From: Chlamydomonas sphaeroides
Taxonomy: Eukaryota > Chlorophyta > Chlorophyceae > Chlamydomonadales > Chlamydomonadaceae
DNA length: 64,000 bases
Direction of reading: 5' to 3'
Assembly: GCA_001662425.1 (NCBI GenBank)
Contig: BDDC01000055.1
Coordinates: 2,823 to 66,822 of the forward strand
Of the stretch, positions 36,692 through 47,298 are shown piece after piece (within the stretch, counting starts at the first letter, position 1; each line of letters starts with the position of its first letter). A program made the position numbers and the translations under genes. The notes under the pieces were generated by a model. That model was not told where the DNA came from. It saw nothing but the letters and a program-made list of their open reading frames with translations, and did no database searches.

Positions 36692-37050
36692 CGCACCAGG
36701 ACCCGAAGTACAGCCTCGTGTGAAACCAACCGAGCCGGCGGTGGGCAAGTGGCGCAGCTGTAGGTCGTGACGGCCGCCAGTCCCCAAATGAAGGACTGGT
36801 TGGGGGCTACGCTTCTTATCCCATTTCGGATAGTGCCACCTTGCCGCGACGGCACGTAACCCGTAAGTGCGGCAGTCACGCTGCAAGCCAGGCAGCCCGT
36901 ACGCGGACCGGCCTCTTCCAATTTTCGAAGCTGTGGGAGTAATGTTGCTGGATGACAGCGGCAGTCAGCAGCGCAGCACGTAGGCTCAGTGGGCCTGACA
37001 CGGGCGCATATACGGGCTGCGTGGGGTTTGCCGTACACAGGACACGTAGC

Positions 37051-37060
37051 CGAAACTTCG
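37051..37060. promoter_or_regulatory. Heat-shock-element-like motif upstream of GRP170
   Basis: CGAAACTTCG fits two inverted nGAAn/nTTCn units, the minimal HSF half-site pair. It lies about 110 bp upstream of the ATG of an ER HSP70 relative. A third unit is not obvious, so the site is weak. A TTTTCGAAG stretch near 36917 is a less convincing second candidate. Confidence 0.4.
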
Positions 37061-37165
37061 CAAGGCGACGACGAATGCGCAGCGTTCCCTTAGCCTTCGA
37101 CTCCAATCTGCTACACCAACACCAGGACAAGGACATATCACCCCCGCGCACGGACGGTCGCAGCG

Positions 37166-40100
37166 ATGGGGCGCCACTTGCGCGCATCCGCGCTGGTGGT
37201 CGCCGGCCTGGCGCTGCTGGCGCAGGCGGCCAGCGGAGCGCTTATGTCTATTGATCTAGGTAGCGAGTTTCTTAAGGTCTGCCTTGTGAAGCCGGGCCGA
37301 ACGCCCATCTCCATAGCAGTGAACGAAATGAGCAAGCGGAAGTCGCCGGCGCTCGTCGGCATCGTCAATGGCGAGCGGCTACTTGGAGAGGAGGCGTATT
37401 CGTTCTCTGTGCGCTACCCGGAGTCTATCTTCCAGCGCGCACGCGACCTGCTGGGGAAAGACCCAGAGGACCCGACGATCGCGACCATCCTGGAGGAGCA
37501 CCTGCTCCCCTACAAGGTCGTGCCGCACCCTAAGCGTGGTGTGGCGAGCATTCAGCTCGGAGATGAGGTTTACTCGCCGGAGGAGCTGGTGGTGGGTTCC
37601 CGCGACTCCGGGGCCTGGGGAGGGACGTGCCAGAGCAGGCGCTCTGCCTTCCGGACCGTGGGGCGTGGCGCTGCCGTCCCGCCCTCCCTACACCCCACGG
37701 CAACACCTATAACACCCCGACCAGGTGCCTCCCAAATACTGCTCCGAAACCCAGCTCGTCATGCGCCTCGCCTGCCTCCGCCCGCGCAGTCGCAGCCGCG
37801 CCTCCGCCTCCGCTCCCTAATCGCCCTCAACCACCGCCCTCCCTCGCGCCTCCCCCCAAACCCCGCTCCCCCTAGGGCTCTATGCTCTACTATGCCCGCG
37901 GAATCGCCGAGGCGCAGGCCGGCGGCGCGGTGGTGGATGCCGTGATCACGGTGCCGGCCTTCTTCGGGCAGCGCCAGCGCCAGGCCCTGGTCGACGCCGC
38001 CGAGCTGGCCGGCCTCAGCGTCATGGGACTGGTCAACTCCCACACTGCGGCCGCGCTGCAGTACGGCATCGAGCGCGACTTCACCAACAAGAGCCAGACC
38101 GTGAGGCCGGGGCGGCCGCGGCGGCGGCAGCGGCGGGGGTTCAAGAAGGGGGAGGTGCCGGGGGAGGTGCCGGTACCGACGCGCCGCGTGCTACCGGACG
38201 CGAGCCCGGCTGGGCCCGGGCTACAATGCCGGCATGATGGAACGCGGCGCGTGCAGCTGACACGGCCGTGCCGCAGCTGGGCGCCTGCCGAGCCGCGAAG
38301 TTGCCTGTCGCGGCGCGCGTGAGGGGTTGCGGCGGTGCCTGCGTGTTGGTGCGGACACGTCATAACCTCCGCGGCCCTCCCTGTCAGGTCATCCTGTACG
38401 ATATGGGCAGCGGCACCACCGAGGTTGCCCTCGTGAAGTTCAGCACCTACACGGTCAAGGAGGCGGGCAAGCCCAAGGTCTATAACCAGATGGAGGTGAG
38501 CGCCGCGCCGGCTTGGGGCCCGGGCTGCCAGGGCTCCGGGGCCAGGCGCCCGGGCTGGGCTTGGGGGCCTGTTGCAGCTCATACACGGCAGCGGGCGCCT
38601 GGAGGCAGCGAGAGGTGCTTGATAGCTCGACCCACGTGCACCCGACCCACTTGCACCCAACCCACATGCCTCCAACCCACATGCTACCGTGCCAGCTCCG
38701 CGCTGCCCTGCCCCATCACCCACCCGTCCCTCTCCTGTCGCCTGCCGCTGCGTCGCGTCGCTGGCCTGGCCGGGGACGTCCCCGACGATCCCGACCCACA
38801 TGCCACCCCCGGCTTCCTGCCAACCTGCGAACCCCCGCTCCCCTCCTGTCGCCCGCCGCCTCGCTCTCCCCCTCCCCCGCTCCGCCTCTCCCCCGCTCCC
38901 CCAGGTCAAGGACGTGGACTGGGACGCGGGCCTGGGCTCCAACTCGCTCGACATGATCCTAGCGCACCACTTCGCTGCCGAGTTCAAGGCCAAGTCCAAG
39001 CTGGACGTGGACGTCACCACGCTGCCCAAGGCCATGGCCAAGCTGCGGCGCCAGGTGGGGCAGCTACATGATGGGGACAGAGGGGTGGTGTGCAGGCGGA
39101 GAGGCAGGAAAGGTAGGACCGAGAGGAACGGGAGGCAGGCCGCATGTTGCCTGCCCCTTGCGCCCGGCTGCCAGCCGCTGACCGGGAGGGTTTCCGGTGC
39201 TGTCATTTCCCGTCCGTGCTGGTTCGTGCTGATGCGGTGCGCACCTCCCGGCGTGCCCTTGCCGCAGGTCCGGCGCACCAAGGAGATGTTGTCCGCAAAC
39301 ACCGCCGCGCCCTGCACCGTTGAGGAGCTGCACGAGGGCCGCGACTTCCAGGTGCGGCGCGGCGCAGGGGGCGGTGAGGGGGGCCGTGGCCTGGCGTCTT
39401 CAATCGGGGCCTGGCGTCCTGGGAGGACGTGCCTGCAACGGGCCGCGAAGCAGCGAGCCCGGGTCGCGCAGAGGCCAGGGGAGGCTGCGCTTGCCGTGTG
39501 CACGGCGGCAGCGGCGGCTTGCCGGCGAGCGGTGGCTCCAGCGCCGGTAATATGCGCGACGGCAGCGGCCGGCACGATGGCAGCGCAGTACAGATGGAGC
39601 GAACACCCTGCCCAACGCGAGGCCCTCGCCGTGGCGGCCCTTGGTGCCAGCAGCGGTCTGCGTTCGCCCCGCCTATACCCGCCCGAACGTGCAAGCCCGC
39701 CGCCCGACAGCCGGCATCCCTGCCTCGCCCACGTCCTCACCACCTCTCTCCACCCACCCGTCCCCCGCTGCCCCCTCTCCCCCGCAGAGCTCCATCACAC
39801 GCGAGGAGTTTGAGACGCTGGCGGGCGAGTTCTTCGACCGCGCCGCCGCGCCGCTTCGCCGCATCCTGGAGCGCAACTCCATCAAGCCCGATGAGCTGGA
39901 CGCCGTGGAGCTCATTGGCGGCGGCTCGCGTGTGCCCCGGCTGCAGGCGGCGCTCACCGAGGCGCTGGGCGGCCGCGGGCTGGACCGGTGAGAGGGGCGC
40001 TGGGCGAAGGGAGAGGGCCAGCGAGGGAAATGGACATGTACGGGGCGCGGCCAGTGGCCTTGGGAAGGAGGCGGCGGGAAGAGGGCGGGAAGGGCAGCGG

Positions 40101-43100
40101 CGCCTGTCGTGGCGGCTGTGGGCTGTGGTTCAGTAGGGGCGCGAACGGCACTGCACGAGACACGGAAGGGCAGTGCATACCGTAGGTGCGGCCAGGACGG
40201 GGAGGCTCGGCTGGGCGCTGGGCAGCGGCGGCATGGGTACCGCAGGGCTCAGTCATTGGGGGGGGGCAGGGCGGCACGCACCGCGCTGGGCCGCCTGGGC
40301 TGTGGCTCTGCCAAGCCACGCGCGGCAGTGGCCGTCATGGGCGCGTGTGCCATGGCCCGTCACGGCTGCGCGGGCCCGGCGCTGGGCACGCTCGCGGGCT
40401 AATGCCAGCGCGCCTGGTCCAGGTACTGAGCTGCACCGCCGCCTCCATGTCGCGTGGCGCGTGCGTCTCCTCAGCACTCTCGATCCCTGCCCCTCCCGCC
40501 CGCAGCCACCTGGACGCCGACGAGGCGGCTGCGCTTGGCGCGGGCCTGTTTGCCGCCAACCTGAGCACCACTTTCCGGCTGCGCAAGTTCGGCATGGTGG
40601 ATATGAGCATGTACGGCATCAGCCTCACCCTGGACCAAGTGACGCTGGGCGAGGTGCCGCCGGGCAAGCCCGAGGTGCGCGGGGGCGCAGGGGTTCGGGT
40701 CGGGGAAGGCCTTGACGCTTTCACAGGCCGGGGGCCGAACAAGGTGTGCCAGCATGCAGCGCCGCATAAGCGGCAGGCGGAGCGGGGGGCTCGGGGAAGG
40801 CCTCGTTTCTTTGGCGGGCCGGCAGCCAAACCGTGCATGCGGCGGGGAAGGCGCTTGCCCATGCGGGCATGCGGGGCATGCAGGTGCTGGCTGGCGCAGG
40901 AACACGCGCTGCGTGCGCCCGCTGCCCGCTGCCCTGCCCCACCACCCGCCCGCATTCCCCTCTCATTCCCGCTTCCCCTGTCCCCACCGCGAACCTTCCG
41001 CGCAGCTGCAGAAGGTCCGCAACCTGCTGCCGTACATGAAGAAGCTGCCCAACAAGCGCGTGGTCAAGCTGGACCATGTGGCCGCCGACCCGCTGCGCTT
41101 CAGCCTGGCCTACAACACCTCGACGCACCACGGCCTGCCGCCGGGCGTGCAGGAGGCGGCGCTGGCCGACTTCGAGGTGACGGGCGTGGAGGGCGTCATT
41201 GCACGCTACAACACCAGCGGCGAGGTGCGGCGGGGGCCGGGGGAAAGGGCATGTGGTGGTGATGGTGGTGACGAGGTGTTTAAGAGAGGGACTGAGGAAA
41301 GAGTGGGGCACCCGAGCGGTGAGGGCCACAACGGCGCGACCGCGCGCTTTGATGCCAGCGATGAGGCCACGCACGCAGACCCGTGTAGTGTGACCCCAGC
41401 CGTGGCCCGGTGTGGGAAAGAAAAGTGGGCGCAGGCGCAGAAAAGGGAACCCAAGTTCTGACCCGGGCTGGGGGTGCGGCTGGCCCGCGGCTGGGGCCCC
41501 AGGGCCGGAGGCAGCTTCCCGTGCCCGGTGGCCAAGGGGGCTGAGGAGTATGGGCGAGGCTAGGATGGGCTCCAAGCACCGGCTGAGCCCGCGACCGTTG
41601 TAGCGGAGGCTGCCAGGCGGCCCAGAGGGTCCGCACAATTCCAAGGAGACTCGCGATTTTGGCCGCTCCTCACACCGCAGCGCGCGCGCTGCTGCGATGC
41701 CGCGATGCCGGCTGCGCGCCGCGCGCTCCACTGCCACCAGGACATCGCGTGCCCCTCCCTGCCATCCCCGCTTCCCTCGCTCCCTTCTCAGATCCACCTG
41801 CGCTTTGAGGCCGACTACAGCGGCATGCTCAAGCTTGACAAGGTGCGTGTGTGCGATGGAGCGGGCCGGGAGGTGCACGGCCGGGCTGGCGGGGGCCCGT
41901 TACACGCCCGCCGAGCGGCCAGCGGCAACCCAGCAGCATGGTGGCCCCGCCGCGGCGCTGCGCATGGCTGTGGGAGGACCTGCTGCGTCCATGGCTGGAG
42001 TTGGTGGTCATGCTGCTGCTGTCGTGCGCCCATGCCGCAGGTGGAGGCGGTGGTGGAGTACACGGTGATGGAGGAGAAGATCATCGAGGTGCCCATCAAC
42101 GAGACGGAGACGGCCGAGGGCGCTGACAAGGCTGCGGAGGGCGCGGACAAGGCCGGCGAGGGCGCGGACAAGCCCGCCGAGGGCGAGGGTGAGGCTGAGG
42201 CTCAGGGCGAGGTACCAGGAGGCTTTGGTAGCTGGGGCAGCGGCTGTAATGGTGCGTCTGCAAGTGACTGCTGGGTGCATGTGGTGACGACGCGTGTTTC
42301 TGTTCGTGGGCGGCGCTCGCAGCCAAGACCGCCGGTGAGGAGGGCGAGGCCAAGGCTGAGAAGGCCGAGGCCAAGTCGGATGAGGACGACACGGACGGCA
42401 ACCTGGAGGAGGGCGACGGCAAGGAGGCCGGCGAGGAGGGCGGCGAGGCGCGCCGCAAGGCGACTGAGGAGGAGGGCGAGGGCGAGGAGAAGAAGGAAGA
42501 GGGCGAGGACGCGGGCGAGGAGAAGAAGGAGGAGGGCGAGGAGAAGAAGGAGGAGGACAAGGAGGGCGAGGGCGAGGAGAAGAAGGAGGGCGAGGGCGAG
42601 GAGAAGAAGGAGGAGCCCAAGGCCGATGCCGATGCGGTGCGTCGCCGTGCCAATGCATGTGTGCGGCCTAGCGTGGGGCACGGCCCTGCAGGCTGTGGAC
42701 GCGCACTCGCCCATGTAGCCGTGGAGCGGCCTTGCTCACCGCCTCGCCTGTCGCCTGCTTGCTCGCAGGGCGCCGCCGCCAACGCCACCGAGGCTCCCGT
42801 CAAGCCGACCACCACCATCAAGCGCATCATGGTGCCCCGCCAGAAGATCGCCAAGGTGCGGCGCTAACACGCTGCTCGGCGCCCGCAGCAGCGGGCCTGC
42901 CAGCCACAATCCGCCGCCCCTGCTATCCTGCGCGCCCAAGTGCCCCGCCGACTGAGGCCAGGCGGAATGCCAAGAATCAAGGGCTGCCCTTTCCTGCAAC
43001 CTCTGCTCTTAAGGCGCGCTCCCGACACATATCGTGTTGCCATGCATCCCTGCCGCCACCCAGGCTCCCCTGACGCTGGGCGGCAAGGGCTGGCTGACCA

Positions 43101-45256
43101 AGCCGCTGTCCGGTGAGGCGCTGGCCGCGTCCAAGGAGCTGCTGGCCAAGTTCGTCTCGGCCGAGTCCGTCAAGAAGGACATCGCCAAGAGCCGCAACGA
43201 CATGGAGAGCTACATCATCGCCATGAAGGAGAGCCTGGAGACTGACGAGTTTGTGCAGAAGGTGGGGCCTGGGGCGTGGACACGTGGGAAATGCATTGGC
43301 AAACGTGATGTGCGGAGTTGGAAGTGACCGTGCGGGGGCGTGGGTGTGCGGCGGCGGGCCGTAGCCGCCTGCAAGGTGCAGTGCCCTCGCCAGGCCGCCT
43401 ATCGGCTGGGGGCGTGCTCTGAAACCGACCTTGCCTGGCCTCGCACGCCGGCGCTGCGCAGGTGACGACGGAGGAGCAGCGCGACACCTTCCGCGCCAAG
43501 CTGACGGAGGAGGAGGACTGGCTGTACATGGAGGCGGACGAGGGCGAGGGCGCGCAGCAGTTCAAGGACCGGCTCAAGGCCCTGCAGGATGTGGGCGAGC
43601 CCATCAAGCGCCGCGCCGAGGTGGGACGCTCCTGCTTGGGAGCGAAGGCGATTGCGATGTGCGCCCGCGGCCCTGCAGCCGGGCACGCCCGGCCCTTGGC
43701 CAGCCGGGGTTGGAATTGGGGGTTGCGGCGAGGGCCCGCGCTGCTGGCCATGCGCCTGACGTTGCCGTGCCGACTGTGGCCGCTGCGCTTGTGTGCCGTG
43801 GTGGTGCTGCCGCAGGAGTTCGAGCTGCGGCCCAAGCTGTTTGAGACCATCCGCAAGCAGATTGAGCTCAAGGGTGCCGTCATCCGGGCCTGGCCCGACA
43901 CCAAGCCCTGGATCACGGCCGAGGAGGTCGAGGCCATCTCGAAGCACGTGAGCGCACGGGGCGCAGTCACTGCAGTGCGGGGCCGGGGGCAGCCCCAAGT
44001 GCTGCGTGGGGTGACGCCCTGGGTAGCAGCCTGGCTCGCGATGCGCGTCACCACGGCGTTTTCGGCGCATGCGTCGTGTTATGGGCTGACAACTTGACGT
44101 CGACGCGACCCGTGCGCTGCCGCCGACGCGGTCCCGGTCTCGGCCCCGCAGCTCAAGGAGTTCGAGGCGGACGTGGAGACCAAGGCGGAGGCGCAGAAGG
44201 CCAAGGCCGACCACGAGGAGCCTGCCTTCTCCGTCACCGAGCTGGCCATCACCTGGGACAAGTTCGACAAGGTGCGGCGCCGGTGACTGCTGTCGTAGGC
44301 ACCACGACGATGGCTGCATGACCTGCACAGCTGACGGGCGGGGCCGGGGCTGGCTCATCTCCTCGGTACTGGCCTGGGGATTGCAGCTCTCCTGCGCAGT
44401 CCGCCAGCGCCGGGTTGGCTCTCCTCATGCAGTCCTTCCGCGCCCCACCCCACCCCACCCCGCGCGCCCCAGGCCTTTAACAAGGTGAACAACAAGCGCA
44501 AGCCCCCGCCGCCGCCGCCACCGCCGAAGACCGAGGGTGAGTGAGGTTGCCGGGGAGAGGGTAAAGCAGGCTTCGCGACAGTGCCGGCTGCGTAGTGCGG
44601 AGCAACATGCAGAACGAGGCTTCTTGCGGGATGTTCGGGACGGACCGTGTGCTTGCCTTCTGGGCCCTTCACCAGCCGCAGCCCCGGTGGCTGCTCCCCT
44701 GACATGCCTTGTGTTTGTGACTGTGTCGCGCGCCGCAGAGGAGAAGGAGAAGGCTGAGGCCGAGGCCGCCAAGGCTGAGGCTGAGAAGGCCAAGGAGGGC
44801 GAGGGCGCCAAGGCCGAGGGCGGAAAGGAGGAGGGCGCCAAGGGCGGCGAGGCAGACGCCAAGGGGGAGGGCAAGTCCGAGGAGAAGCCCAAAGAGGAGT
44901 CCAGGGAGGAGATCAAGTTCGAGAAGGTCAAGATGCCCAAGAAGGACGACAAGGCCAAGAAGGATGAGAAGGCCAAGAAGGATGAGAAGGCCAAGAAGGA
45001 CGACAAGTCCTCGTCGTCGTCGTCCAAGGACGCGAAGAAGGATGCCAAGAAGGACAGCAAGGGCAAGAAGGAGGAGCCCAAGGCCTCGGCCAAGAAGGAG
45101 GAGCCCAAGGGCAAGAAGAACACCAAGTCCTCGTCCTCGACCAAGAAGGACACGAAGAAGGAGACCAAGAAGGAGGAGCCCAAGCCCTCGGCCAAGGAGG
45201 ACAAGAAGAAGGAGAGCTGGTCGTGGAACAAAAAGAAGATCGAGAAGGAGCTCTGA
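37166..45256 (+). CDS. HSP70G: ER lumenal HSP70-like chaperone GRP170/HYOU1 (HSP70G type)
   Basis: GRP170 proteins are large HSP70 relatives that hold unfolded proteins in the ER and act as nucleotide-exchange factors for BiP. Eighteen exons give about 1123 residues, somewhat longer than animal HYOU1 (~1000). A signal peptide (residues 1-~25, LVVAGLALLAQAASG) is followed by the ATPase domain: IDLGSEFLKVCLV, VVDAVITVPAFFGQRQRQAL, YDMGSGTTEVALVKF and ELIGGGSRVPRLQ. Downstream are the helical HSP110-like region (GGKGWLTKPLSGEALAASKE, KLTEEEDWLYMEADEG, LKALQDVGEPIKRR) and two charged inserts: an Ala/Glu/Lys block encoded at 42.1-42.63 kb and a Lys/Asp/Ser tail encoded at 44.74-45.25 kb. The C-terminus is EKEL, a KDEL-like retrieval signal. 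The symbol follows Chlamydomonas naming and rests on family identity only. Confidence 0.94.
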
Positions 45257-45993
45257 CGCGGCTGGCAGCAGCTGCAGCTGGCGTGCTGGGCAGCGCTGGC
45301 GTGCATGGCAGGATGGCGCCTGGCCGCCTGCAGGTGGAGGAGGCTGCTGCCTGGCGGTAGGCAGGCCGCCAGTGGGCTTGTGAGCGGAGCGGCGCAGCGC
45401 GCACGTGACAGCGCAATGCTGCCCGTGTAGACTGCGCGCGGGGGAGGGCTGGGGGACAAAGGGGGCGGTTCCGTGTGCATTGGCTTAGGGCGCGTCGGCC
45501 AGCAGGGCTCTTGCGGCGGCGCGCGCGCTGAGGAGACTGGAGAGCTAGGGGTGTCGTGGCTGCCTTGTGTGTGTGTGAGCGGTGCATGGGGCTGTGCACG
45601 AGTGCGGGCGCGCGTGCGTGGCGTACCGCCACATGGGCTGTCAGGGCTCAGGAAGGTCCGGGACACACACTGGGCAGCTTGCTCGCAATTTGACATGGCC
45701 CGCTAGTGCCCTCGCAGTCCACAGCGGGGGCAAGCCTCGGGGCCTGGCCAGCGGGGCGGGTGCGCCACCTGCGGCATTCGCGAGCCCAGCTGGTACAGCA
45801 CCTGAGCGCCACTCCGAGGCATCCATGGCGCATCTCGACAGAGCTTCAGCTCGTTGGCCCCGCATCGGCCCACCGCCTGCAACCTCAGCGGCCCCCGCGC
45901 GGCCCAAACTCGCATGCCCACAAGCCCCCACCTCGGCCCAGCTTCTTCCCGACCCGCGCCGACCTGTGCGTGGCGAAGGGCGTCGCAAGGGCT

Positions 45994-46634
45994 GGAGTGT
46001 GGGTCGAGCGCAGTGAGCCCGTCGCCCGTTGCTCCATGCCGTCAACTCGTCCACGGCCAGCCGGCAACGCCAAGGCCGACTACCGGCTGGCCAGGTCGGG
46101 GTCTGGTGGCGATGGGCGTGTCAGCCAGGCTCGAGCAGCTGCGGTCGCAGCCGGCGGAGGGCGTGGCGGCGCCTGCGCGCTGGCGGCAGCTGGGGCGTGG
46201 CGTGCCAGTGGCGCCGCCACTGGCAGATGTGGGGCTTGTGGGGGCTGTTGGTGGGCAGGCTGTGGAGGGGGCAGGAGGCCGAGGGCGGTCGTGGAGGGGT
46301 GAGGTGGCCGTGTGCGAGGGCGACGGGGCGGCGGAGGAACTGATGGCGCCAGGGCCTCTGCCACCGGCTGAGGCGGCCGACGTGGTGGCGGAGGTGGCGG
46401 GCGGCGCGCTGCGCATGAGCGTGCGCGTGGGTGAGTGCCCCGGGGACGGATCGGGTCGGGTCGGCGCTGCAAGGTCAGGAGTGGGAGGTGGGAGGGGCGT
46501 ACGCCAAGGCCGTCAGCGAGGTCCAACCGCTGGGGAAGCTGCTGGAGGTGGTGAAGATAACGGAGCCTCGGGTGGCGGATAGATGTGTAGCGAAGGACAT
46601 TGCGAAGGATGGAGTGTGGGTCGAGCGCAGTGAG
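45994..46634 (+). repeat. Direct repeat pair, 24 bp identical core, about 617 bp apart
   Basis: The core at 45994-46017 and 46611-46634 is identical (it opens GGAGTGTGGGTCGAGCGCAG and continues TGAG). Similarity extends ~30 bp upstream. Both copies read in one frame as related peptides (CVAKGVARAGVWVERSE and CVAKDIAKDGVWVERSE), so the segment was probably coding once and has been duplicated. Confidence 0.7.
46055..46098 (+). pseudogene. Degenerate copy of a TPR exon
   Basis: GGCAACGCCAAGGCCGACTA and the following CCGGCTGGCCAGGTCG closely match the start of the second exon of the TPR/beta-helix gene (minus strand, just below 4825), which reads PANAKAHYRLARS. The copy has one base fewer in the CCTGCCAACGCC segment and is not followed by the same exon. 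No TPR exon precedes it, so it looks like a duplicated, broken fragment. It could alternatively be the real exon of an undetected TPR gene. Confidence 0.4.
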
Positions 46635-47298
46635 GAGCCTAGAGGGACAGACCAGCCGACGCACTGCCCAGCACTGCCGCTGTTCGCCTGCGAAGGGGAA
46701 CCATGGGACCGCCGGCACGTCCAATAGGAGCACAACACATATCGGTAGCAGACAGGGTTTTGCTGCGCGGCGGCGTGCATTGAGATGTGCATTCCTGCCG
46801 ATTCAGGCAGTTCGGGCGGCTAGGTCCGGCCCGTGGGGTGAGGGCACGGACGTCGGTGTGCCCGCGACCCTTGAAATAGCCCCGGCGACAACCGCATAAT
46901 GACCGACTGTTTGCGTCTGGTCAGGGTGCCTCTTGTTGGGGCGAGCCATGCGCCCATGCGCAGCTGGGGAGGGTTCCTGCTTGCTAGAGTTGCTCACGTC
47001 CTACGCGCATGCTCGTGTCGCCCATGTGTACCAGCGAGAGAGAGGGTGCTGCGGTTGGCATTAGATAACCGCGATGGTAAAGCATATGCAGCGGTGCATG
47101 CTGTGCGGGAGAGGGGCAGCTGTGCGGGAGCCGGGGAGCGGAGGTCAGCATGCTGCGTGCGTTGTGCGACGCGGCACTGCTCCGCTCATTCCCAATTGCT
47201 CCGCTGCAAGTACCCCCGCATGCCACAATAACGCAACAAACCTCTAGTTACAATCCGACGGACCTGGCAACGCCTCCTGTCCAGATGCTGCCGCGAGG

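Larger units (their letters stand above)
36287..37165. other. Intergenic: TM9SF 3' UTR and GRP170 promoter
   Basis: Holds a candidate poly(A) signal (36687) and a heat-shock-element-like motif (37051). No coding exon is supported on either strand. Confidence 0.6.
45257..47298. other. Intergenic, 2 kb, with gene fragments and a duplicated segment
   Basis: GRP170 3' UTR on the left and promoter of the 47.3-kb gene on the right. Between them lie a degenerate copy of a TPR exon (46055-46098), two copies of a ~55-bp segment (45963-46017 and 46580-46634) and an open reading stretch at ~46100-46430 rich in Ala/Gly/Val. No complete gene can be built. No TGTAA was found close to the GRP170 stop. Confidence 0.5.

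Noticed and set aside
46105..46582. Open stretch reading GVSARLEQLRSQ...LMAPGPLPPAEAADV as a new gene
   Set aside because: No start, splice partner or recognisable domain could be assembled, and it adjoins duplicated fragments; reported only as part of the intergenic region.
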